A DNA stretch of 25,217 nucleotides from CAZSXU01 sp964610505 (lineage in GTDB: Bacteria > Arandabacterota > Arandabacteria > JAGLYR01). The notes under the pieces are model-generated. The model saw only the letters and a list, made by a program, of their open reading frames with translations. It had not been told where the DNA came from and made no database searches. Of the stretch, positions 1 to 7,122 are shown one piece after another. The translations under genes and the position numbers were made by a program. Each line of letters opens with the position of its first letter. Within the stretch, counting starts at the first letter, position 1. The DNA lies in NCBI GenBank assembly GCA_964610505.1, contig CAZSXU010000040.1:1-25217 (forward strand). Reading direction: 5' to 3'.

Positions 1-26
1 GTCCCGAAATACGGTCCCGAAATACG
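1..26. repeat. Tandem duplicate of GTCCCGAAATACG
   Basis: Two perfect adjacent copies of the 13-mer gtcccgaaatacg open the window. The core GTCCC[C/T]GAAAT is the reverse complement of the ATTTC[A/G]GGGAC repeat found in other gaps of this window (4511-4837, 14668, 16593, 20681). It is probably the edge of a longer repeat cluster lying to the left of the window. Confidence 0.6.
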
Positions 27-116
27 CGGTTTCGCTCCTTGAGAAACGCAGGGCGTTCGCCGCGCAATCGACGCCACCACCCCACGTCTCCCGGAAACCG
101 GCCCGCACCCGAAGTC

Positions 117-3100
117 CTACTTCAGAAGCACCATCTTCCTCGTCTCACTTCTCCCGCTCCATTCAATGCGGTAGAAGTAGACGCCGCTGGCCACGCGAAC
201 GCCGTTCCCGTCGGTCCCGTCCCAGGCCGCGCAGTGGTATCCGGGAGACAGTTCCGCGTCCACCAGGGTAACGACCCGCCGCCCCAGAGCATCATAGATC
301 CCGAGGCTCACTCCCCCACTCTCCCCGGCAGCGGGGATCCCGAAGGAGATCTCCGTCGTCGGATTGAATGGATTCGGCACCGCCGGACCCAGGTACAGAG
401 CCGTGGGGATTCCGGCTGCCCGTTCGACGACCGACGTGACCTCACACCCGACGCCCACGGCGCCCACCAGCATGCATCCGGGTGGAGCATGATCGGGGGC
501 GCAGGGGGACGCGGAGTCCAGATGGAAGTCTCCGCTGTCGGGATCGCAGAAAAGCGGGTCGCAGCACTGGTTGCCGTCGGCACCCTGCTGGTCGGAAATG
601 CAGCCCACCCAATCTCCGCCGGCGTTGTCGTAGATATCCGTGCAGGACAGAGTGGCGGTTCCCTGATAGGCGCAATGGACCGCTTCTCCCTGTGTGGAGC
701 CGGCCACGATGCAGCCTTCCAGAGACACGGAAGATCCGTAGTAGTAGGAATAGAGCGCGCCTCCCAGGCTCGAGCCCGTGTTGGCGACGAACGTGCATTG
801 GCGGAAGATGGGCGTCGACGAATTCGCCGCGACGGCGCCCCCGTACGCGGCGGCGTTCTGCCGGAAACAGCATCTCTCGAACGTGGGAGATGCGCCCTCG
901 CAGTACACGGCGCCCCCCGCATTGTCGGGCCACATCCCCTCCGCGACGCCCCCCGTAAGCGAGATCCCCCGGACCACGGTCGTGCTGTCCGTACCAATAC
1001 ACGTCATCACCCGGCTCTCACCGCGTGCGTCGATCGTCACACAGTCAGGAGTTCCGGTTTCGCTCAGAATCCTGACACCACTCTTGAGGACGAGTCCGGA
1101 TTCCGGATACGTGCCGCAGTGAACCAGCACCGTGTCCCCGGCAGCGGCGGAGTCCATGGCCGATGCGATCGTGGGTGTGTCGCCGGGGACTTCCCAGACA
1201 CGCTTTCGGTAGCAAGCCACTCCCGTGGCGCCGACCCGGCCGCAGCCCGGAGCGTCCGCGCAGGGGGAGTCGGAGAACAGATTGAGGTTGTCCCCTGCAA
1301 GATCGCAGAACTGGGGATCAGCCGAGAGATTGCCGTTCGCGTTCTCCTGACCCGCGATGCAGCCGACCCAGTCCCCCCCCGCATTGCCGTAGAGGTTTGA
1401 GCAGGCGAGCAGCGGAGCGCTCACACTGTCGCACGAAATCGCTTCACCCGAGACGCCGAAGGCAACGATGGTGCCGGTGAGTGTGGGGGATGAGTCCTCC
1501 GCGCGGATCCCCGCGCCGATGGCCGCCGAGTTTCGTATCAGGGTGCAGTTCTTGAGGGACGGGGAGGCGGCGGTGGTGTAGAGCGCCCCGCCAGACGCAT
1601 CGCCCGCGTTCCCGTCGAGGATGCACCCCACGATCCGTGGAGCGGACCGCTCGCAGTAGATGGCGCCTCCGTCCACAGCGTAGCCGTTCGTGACGGAGAT
1701 GTTCTCGACCTGGGTGCTGCACGTCTCAGCGGAATGGAACCGGAAGGCGCGTCCCTGGTTCTCGCAGTCGATGACGGTCTCGGTCGGCGTCCCGCCCTGA
1801 GGCCTGAGAACACACGCCTTCCCCCGGAGATCGAGGTCCCGGTTTCCGGGCCCTGTGAATGTACCCGGCCCCAGCTCGATGATGTCGTAGGACGCAGCCG
1901 AGTCGATCGCCGCCTGAATGGTCTCGTACGGGCCCGCGCCGTCGGGAAGGACCGTTAGAACCTCGCGGCCGCAGCCCGGCCCCAGCGCCCCGATCTGCCC
2001 GCATGGCGGCAGACTGCAGCCGGCCGCACAGGGTGAGACGTCCTTGATGTGGTAGTCCCCCTCGGCGGTCGGCGAGAGCTGATAGTCACGGGGATCGCAG
2101 AACCCGGGTGGGAAGCTGGTGTTGGACCACAGCCATTCGGCAGTGCCGTCGATTCCGGTCGAATCCACGTCGCAGCAGGCGAGCTCCACCCGGCCGTCAC
2201 CCTCCGTGCAAATGTTCGGCCCGGCGGCGGCTCCGTTTCCCCACAGAATCGTCTCCTCGAACCGCAACTCCGCACCATCTCCACAGTAAACTCCACCGCC
2301 CGCGGTCTCGGCGCAGTTCCCGGCGATCGTGCATCCCCTGAACTCAACCTCGAGCGGTTCATCCGATGCGGCGCAGATCCCGCCTCCTTCCGCGGTACTC
2401 CGGTTCCCGACAATGGTGCATCCCTCGACCGTAGCACCGGCGTCCAGAAACACCCCGCCCCCGCGCGCAAAGGGTGCACGGCTCGTCGCGGAGTTGCCGG
2501 CAATCGTACAGGCGTAGAGGCTCAGACTCAGCGGGGAGCCGGCGGCAATCCCCCCCCCTCGGTCGAAGGCGACGTTCGAGCGCACCGTGGACATCACAAC
2601 GGCCGCCTGCGACTGCTCCCCGACGGCGACCGCCCCGCCCGCGCCGCCCGACATGTTGCTCTCCAGCAAGCATCCCACCAGGGTCAGGGATGCCGAGTCA
2701 CAGTACACCGCACCGCCGTCCCCGACGGCCTCGTTGCCGATGAAGGTGCACGAGCTGAACGTGGGAGACGCGCCGCGGCAGCAAACGGCCCCTCCGCAAT
2801 CCTCCGGCGGAGACCCAAAGGCGGTGCCTCCGGTAAGGGTCATCCCGTAGACGATGGGGCTGCCGCCCTGGCCGCGGTCGAAGGAAAACGCCCTTCCGAG
2901 TCCCTCACAATCGAGGACACACTCTTCGGCGTCACCCGTCAGCGAGCGCAGGATGATGGACTTGCCGCGGAAATCGATGTCCCGGTTGCCCGAGCCCGTG
3001 AAGGTCCCCTCGGTGAGAGCGATGTAGGCCTCGTCCGGAAGAGAGTCAATGGCCGCCTGGATGGTCGGATAGTCTCCCGTGCCGAAGGGATCGACCACAG

Positions 3101-4241
3101 CCATGTTTCCGGACCGAGGTACCGGGGGCGAGATGACGAAGTCCGGATCGCCGCAGTACTCCATGCATCCGGTCACGACGCACATCGGGTAGTCCGCGCC
3201 GGCCTGGTCGAAGGCCTCCTGCATCGTGAGTCCCGACTGCAGGTAACCGAAGAGAGCGTCCTGCCAGTCGACGGAGTGAATCCAGGCGTCCATGCACCCG
3301 CCCTCGCTCATGGCGCAATAGCCGACCGTGATCGTGCTATCCATCGAACCCTTCCGGAACGCATGGGAGATGGTGCCGGGCCCGGTCTCGCAGAGAGCGT
3401 CACAGCCGCCCAGGAAGGCGAAGCACACTTTGGTGTAGTCCGTAATCCATGCCTCCACGTCCGACGCGTACAGAGTCGACCACGTCTCGCCGCCCGCGCA
3501 CCCGCTCCAGAAACCGAGGGGATTCCCGTGGGCGATGATGTAAACCACGGACGTGGTCGTCGACTGCACGTGGGACTGGATGTGTTCGAGCGTGGGCCAC
3601 TCGACGGAGTCCGTGTAATAGCCCATCGTGCCGTACCAGTCGGTGGCGTTCTGGTACCATTCCGTCCACGCCCCCCTGCACGGTTCGATGTAGTGCGGGC
3701 CGGAGAAGGAGAACCCCCCGTAGGGCGGCGGGATGCCGTTGCCGAGGATTCTCCCGCTCGTTGCATCCACGACCGTCACGACCAGCGCCTCTCCCTCGAG
3801 GCTCGTGACTACCCAGCAGGGGTTCTCCGGCTCCGGCTCGATCGGGTAGACGTCCGACTCCGGTGAAATCACCAGGAGCCGGGTCCATTGGATGTCCCCC
3901 TGGACCCGGGCGATCGCTTCGTCCCGGCTGATAAGATCGAAGGGGAAGGCCTCGGGGAGGTCGTCCCGCCAGTGGGACTTCCTCGCCAGAAGGTGACTCG
4001 AATGTCGATCGAACTGATAGACGATGAAGTCCTTCTCCACAGCCGCGTCCTGGATCGTCCGCTGGTGGTAGTAGACCACCAGATCCTCGCCGATCTCGAC
4101 CTCTGTGAAGACGCGGCTTCCGTCCTCGTAGGGTTCGAGCAGGTTGTGCTGGGCCTCGGCGGGCGGCGGGGCGAGGAACAGGAGGGCAACCAGCACCGGG
4201 CCGGCGAGACTCGGATGACGCGAACTCACTTCAGATCCCAC
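117..4241 (-). CDS. Giant secreted beta-helix surface protein with clan CD-like peptidase region and sorting domain
   Basis: 1374 residues with a GTG start; GGAGGT lies 5 nt upstream. Residues 1-31 form a Sec signal peptide ending in A-E-A. Residues about 45-170 resemble a PepSY-type propeptide, ending V-V-D-A-T-S-G-R. Residues about 175-375 look like a clan CD cysteine peptidase (gingipain/caspase fold): hydrophobic strand then H-G (IIAHGNPLGFWSG, His238), followed by a second hydrophobic strand and CFAFLGGCD (Cys280). Three parallel beta-helix modules follow, starting near residues 388, 771 and 1020 with Y-x-T-I-Q-A-A-I-D-type strands and many C-T/I-x-x-G-N coils. Modules 2 and 3 share the unit NAGGDWVGCI. 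The last ~105 residues are a FlgD-like sorting domain after P-N-P-F-N-P-T-T. I infer an exported surface protein. Peptidase activity is only suggested by the His/Cys spacing; the rest of the family core was not verified. Confidence 0.9.
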   Translation of the reverse strand: MGSEVSSRHPSLAGPVLVALLFLAPPPAEAQHNLLEPYEDGSRVFTEVEIGEDLVVYYHQRTIQDAAVEKDFIVYQFDRHSSHLLARKSHWRDDLPEAFPFDLISRDEAIARVQGDIQWTRLLVISPESDVYPIEPEPENPCWVVTSLEGEALVVTVVDATSGRILGNGIPPPYGGFSFSGPHYIEPCRGAWTEWYQNATDWYGTMGYYTDSVEWPTLEHIQSHVQSTTTSVVYIIAHGNPLGFWSGCAGGETWSTLYASDVEAWITDYTKVCFAFLGGCDALCETGPGTISHAFRKGSMDSTITVGYCAMSEGGCMDAWIHSVDWQDALFGYLQSGLTMQEAFDQAGADYPMCVVTGCMEYCGDPDFVISPPVPRSGNMAVVDPFGTGDYPTIQAAIDSLPDEAYIALTEGTFTGSGNRDIDFRGKSIILRSLTGDAEECVLDCEGLGRAFSFDRGQGGSPIVYGMTLTGGTAFGSPPEDCGGAVCCRGASPTFSSCTFIGNEAVGDGGAVYCDSASLTLVGCLLESNMSGGAGGAVAVGEQSQAAVVMSTVRSNVAFDRGGGIAAGSPLSLSLYACTIAGNSATSRAPFARGGGVFLDAGATVEGCTIVGNRSTAEGGGICAASDEPLEVEFRGCTIAGNCAETAGGGVYCGDGAELRFEETILWGNGAAAGPNICTEGDGRVELACCDVDSTGIDGTAEWLWSNTSFPPGFCDPRDYQLSPTAEGDYHIKDVSPCAAGCSLPPCGQIGALGPGCGREVLTVLPDGAGPYETIQAAIDSAASYDIIELGPGTFTGPGNRDLDLRGKACVLRPQGGTPTETVIDCENQGRAFRFHSAETCSTQVENISVTNGYAVDGGAIYCERSAPRIVGCILDGNAGDASGGALYTTAASPSLKNCTLIRNSAAIGAGIRAEDSSPTLTGTIVAFGVSGEAISCDSVSAPLLACSNLYGNAGGDWVGCIAGQENANGNLSADPQFCDLAGDNLNLFSDSPCADAPGCGRVGATGVACYRKRVWEVPGDTPTIASAMDSAAAGDTVLVHCGTYPESGLVLKSGVRILSETGTPDCVTIDARGESRVMTCIGTDSTTVVRGISLTGGVAEGMWPDNAGGAVYCEGASPTFERCCFRQNAAAYGGAVAANSSTPIFRQCTFVANTGSSLGGALYSYYYGSSVSLEGCIVAGSTQGEAVHCAYQGTATLSCTDIYDNAGGDWVGCISDQQGADGNQCCDPLFCDPDSGDFHLDSASPCAPDHAPPGCMLVGAVGVGCEVTSVVERAAGIPTALYLGPAVPNPFNPTTEISFGIPAAGESGGVSLGIYDALGRRVVTLVDAELSPGYHCAAWDGTDGNGVRVASGVYFYRIEWSGRSETRKMVLLK

Positions 4242-4980
4242 GTGATACCTCCGGTTTCTACAGGGGCTCGGTCCGGAAGCGGCTCCCGGAGGAGGGCAGG
4301 ACCCGCCGGGCGGACGGGCATTCCCGTACAGGGGATCGGGCAGGTCTTCGGAGTCTGACGCTCCGGCCGACGCGTTTCGCTACTTGTCGACTCTACCAAC
4401 AGACCGCCGGAACGACAAGGTCCCGGGGGCGCGAATACATGGACAGAGCCCGAATCCCCCAGACCCTGAAATGAGAAACGTAGAAGATGCTGCAGGACAC
4501 GCGGTTATTTGGTATTTCAGGGACAGGTATGTCGGGGACAGGCTAGGTATTTCAGGGGCAGGCTACGAATTAGCACAATTCCTTTTAGGACTGTGTATTA
4601 GGGCCTCGGCGCGGCTGCCTGAGCGATCGGCCGAGTGTCGTCACCAGGTGCTCCAAGGACTTCTTCCTCCCCAGCGCGGGTCAGTCGGTCTCTGCCGTGT
4701 CTGGCTGGACTCAAGAGACGCGAAGTTGTTCTCGATCCCCCGGCCACTCTGCGCTCTCATTGATAGTCTAATTTGTTACGTACCAATAAGTTCCTGGGTT
4801 TCGTAGTCTGTCCATGAAATAGCGTCCCTGAAATACCCATATCTCACTAAACCGCCCGTAAAAGCGGGGCGACTCCAGTTTGCTGCGTCGCCGTCTCGGC
4901 TGCTCTAAGTCAACAATCCGGATTCCCCACTCGTTTGCAGGACGGGAGGTTGTTCTGGTTGTCGACAGGGGGATCTGAAC
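4242..4980. other. 739-bp intergenic region without a convincing gene
   Basis: Divergent promoter region between the surface protein (minus) and the TPR protein (plus). It holds the 4511-4837 repeat array. The open frames inside have no recognisable protein character. A short minus-strand stretch around 4610-4680 reads like a basic peptide remnant (GRKKSLEHLVTTLGRSLRQP) but lacks a start and cannot be assigned. Confidence 0.6.
4511..4837. repeat. REP-like array: three direct and two inverted copies of GGTATTTCAGGGACAG
   Basis: Copies on the plus strand: ggtatttcagggacag (4511-4526), ggtatgtcggggacag (4526-4541) and ggtatttcaggggcag (4546-4561). Inverted copies: ctgtccatgaaata (4808-4821) and gtccctgaaatacc (4824-4837). 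The arrangement is a ~330-bp segment bounded by inverted repeats, as in REPIN-type or nonautonomous elements. A further partial copy (ggtatttcagga) lies at 20681-20692. Confidence 0.65.
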
Positions 4981-6291
4981 ATGAGGTTCGATCACATGAT
5001 TGTCCGGATAGGAATCTGTGCTGTCATTCCTGCCATACCCGCGCTCCTATTCGGCGCTGTCTTCGCTGCTGCCCCCTCCATGAAGCATGACATGCCTCGG
5101 GAGATCTTGTCGTGGAGAGACGAGATCCTATCGCGGGATGAGTACGAGGGACTCGTCTCGCAGTGGCAGACCTACATCGAGAGGCACCCTGCGTCCGCCG
5201 CAGCCCATGTCCAGCTGGCCCGCGCGATGCGGTACGCGGGCGAGTCGGAGGAGGAGCAGAACCGGGTGATTCAGCGGGCATTCGAGTTGGATCCGGACTG
5301 TCCCGAAGCACTCGATGCCGTCGCCGGAACTGCTTTCAACGATGTCGCCCCCCTTCTTTGTCATGAAGAGGCCATCCGCTACCTGGAACGAGCGATTGAA
5401 CTCGCGCCACATTGGACCTATCCACACTGCAACCTCTGTTCGCTGGGACTGGTGACCGGCCGCATCGACTTTGCGCACGAGCATGCTCGTGCTCTCGTCC
5501 GGAAGGGTGGGATTCCCGCTCCCCTCATGGATTTTGCGTACAACATGTTGGTCAGCGCAGAACCCGGCGCGACGATCATCACCAACGGTGACAACGACAC
5601 CTATCCTCTCCTGGCCCTGCAGGCGGCTCACGGACTGCGAACGGATGTCGTGGTCGCCCCCGTGGGAGCTCTCAATCGAATCGCCTTCGCCCGATCGGCG
5701 TGGAGGCACGTGTTTGGAGACGATGTTCCCCTGACGGACGGGGAGCTCGAGAAGATTCACAGCCGCGCGAAGACAGATTCGGAGCCATCCGGAGAAACTC
5801 ACGCCTCGCGCGTTATGAGTGCTCTTTTTGAGAAAGTGCGGGCCGGAGAATGGAGGAAACCGGTCTACTTTGCCTTGACGACCGCATCCGCGCACCGGCA
5901 GGCGTGCCCGCTGGAGTTGGAGATCCACGGTCTTCTCTGGCGGGTTCTCCCCACTTCCAAAGGAGCCGACGATCACGAGCTTCTGGTGGACGTGACGAAG
6001 ACCCGGAGACTTGTTCTTGACGAGTTCCGACTCGAAAGTGCCACCGATCTCAGCTATCCGTGGTTGCCCGAGTCGGCAATCCTCCTGGTCGTACGCGTCT
6101 ATACGGGGATCTTATGCCTCCTGGCAGAGAGAAGTGCGGATCTCGGCAATCTCGAAGCCTCCCGCCTCGCTTTCCACACCGTCCTGGAAATGCTCGAGTT
6201 CCACGGCGACGAGGCAAGGATTCAAGATGTGGCCACGTCGTGGAAGGAGATCGATCCCGAGAATCCTGAAATAAACCGATGGATACAGTGA
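4981..6291 (+). CDS. Exported TPR protein with DUF2723-like G-D-N-D-T-Y-P segment
   Basis: 436 residues, ATG start with GGGGGA 7 nt upstream. The N-terminus has one hydrophobic segment (residues ~7-31), a signal peptide or anchor. TPR-like helices occupy about residues 56-175, with the typical A-x-E-L-D/A-P endings (AFELDPDCPEAL, AIELAPHW). Residues 195-232 (PGATIITNGDNDTYPLLALQ, then G-L-R-T-D-V) match the motif known from the soluble part of DUF2723/TMEM260-type membrane proteins, where it usually reads GDNDTFPLWYLQ plus VRPDV. Here it stands without the membrane glycosyltransferase core. The C-terminal third is not recognised, but its alternating charged helices suggest more TPRs. The gene stands alone between repeat-rich gaps. 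The role is unknown; a scaffold in cell-surface assembly is a guess. Confidence 0.88.
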   Translation: MRFDHMIVRIGICAVIPAIPALLFGAVFAAAPSMKHDMPREILSWRDEILSRDEYEGLVSQWQTYIERHPASAAAHVQLARAMRYAGESEEEQNRVIQRAFELDPDCPEALDAVAGTAFNDVAPLLCHEEAIRYLERAIELAPHWTYPHCNLCSLGLVTGRIDFAHEHARALVRKGGIPAPLMDFAYNMLVSAEPGATIITNGDNDTYPLLALQAAHGLRTDVVVAPVGALNRIAFARSAWRHVFGDDVPLTDGELEKIHSRAKTDSEPSGETHASRVMSALFEKVRAGEWRKPVYFALTTASAHRQACPLELEIHGLLWRVLPTSKGADDHELLVDVTKTRRLVLDEFRLESATDLSYPWLPESAILLVVRVYTGILCLLAERSADLGNLEASRLAFHTVLEMLEFHGDEARIQDVATSWKEIDPENPEINRWIQ

Positions 6292-6296
6292 TCTGG

Positions 6297-6331
6297 GGTT
6301 TTGGGGACAGGGGTTTTGGAATTGGGGACAG
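6297..6331 (+). repeat. Tandem TTTTGG..GGGGACAG units ending at the assembly gap
   Basis: Two related units (ttttggggacag and ttttggaattggggacag) run straight into the Ns. The 3' half GGGGACAG is shared with repeats at 4535, 12539, 16463 and 22524. Confidence 0.6.
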
Positions 6332-6431
6332 NNNNNNNNNNNNNNNNNNNNNNNNNNNNNNNNNNNNNNNNNNNNNNNNNNNNNNNNNNNNNNNNNNNNN
6401 NNNNNNNNNNNNNNNNNNNNNNNNNNNNNNN
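6332..6431. other. Assembly gap of exactly 100 Ns
   Basis: A run of exactly 100 undetermined bases, the conventional size for a scaffold gap of unknown length. It cuts the 3' end of the methyltransferase gene and abuts a dispersed repeat, the usual cause of such a break. Confidence 0.98.
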
Positions 6432-7060
6432 AGACGGCAGAGAAGGTGGAGCTCCGGGGCCGTGAACCCCCGCTCCCGAACTGCGATGGGTGAGAGTCCT
6501 TCCCGCGGCGGGTGTTCCGAGGATTCCACCAGGGTCAGCGGATCAAAGCGGCCCTCGGCGACATCCTTGTCGGTGTACTTGCGAAGCAGAGCCGCTCCGT
6601 TGAGAACCGTGAGGACGGTTTTCGCCTGCGGTTTCAGGCTTCGAGAGATGTTCGAGAGGATGGAGAGCGGCTGGCCGATGGGGTCGTCCTCCCGGCCCAG
6701 AAGGCCGAACGCCCCTTCGCAGAGACAGACGGCGGCATCGAACCTGCCGGGGAACGAGAACCGGGTGGCATCCGAGTGGATCCACTCGATCTCCACCCCT
6801 CGGGCCTTGGCCGCCGCCCTTGCCTGGGCAAGCATCTCCGAGGAGAGGTCGAGTCCCGTTACGGCAAAGCCCCGTGCAGCCAGCTCGACGGCGTGACGAC
6901 CCGTCCCGCATCCGACGTCAAGAATCGAGGCTCCGGGCTCCAGCGCCAGTTCCTCGAGCAGGAAGTCCACCTCGGCGACGGTGTTCTTTGTAAACACGTT
7001 GTCGTCGTAGTCCGGGGCATGGGCGTCGAAAAACGACTCCCATGTACTCTTCTCCGCCAT
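6432..7060 (-). CDS. Class I SAM-dependent methyltransferase, C-terminus lost in the gap
   Basis: About 209 residues are visible. The start is the ATG at 7060 (MAEKSTWESF), preceded by AAGGAG 8 nt upstream; nine extra codons are open further upstream but lack a ribosome site. Motif I of the Rossmann-fold methyltransferases is clear at residues 46-55 (ILDVGCGTGRH), followed by the acidic residue of motif II (V-T-G-L-D-L-S) and an acidic residue near motif III (HSDATRF). N-terminal W-E-x-F-F-D and Y-D-D-N-V-F fit the ~250-residue small-molecule methyltransferase type. The substrate is not evident. It lies 62 bp downstream of the beta-helix gene on the same strand and could be co-transcribed with it. 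Confidence 0.9.
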
Positions 7061-7122
7061 CCCGCGTCTCCTTATCCTTTGGCGCAACGTGACGATCGGC
7101 TATCCGCCATCGGGCTTCTCTT

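Noticed and set aside
1090..3080. Repeated DNA segments as a CRISPR-like or satellite array
   Set aside because: The similarity is the coding repeat of three beta-helix modules, spaced by about 0.75-1.15 kb and diverged at the DNA level.
2049..3866. 605-codon plus-strand open frame opposite the giant surface protein (also 39-1400)
   Set aside because: Low-complexity Arg/Gly/Pro/Ala-rich translation with no domain; it is the shadow of a GC-rich, repeat-bearing gene on the minus strand that has signal peptide, modules and sorting domain.
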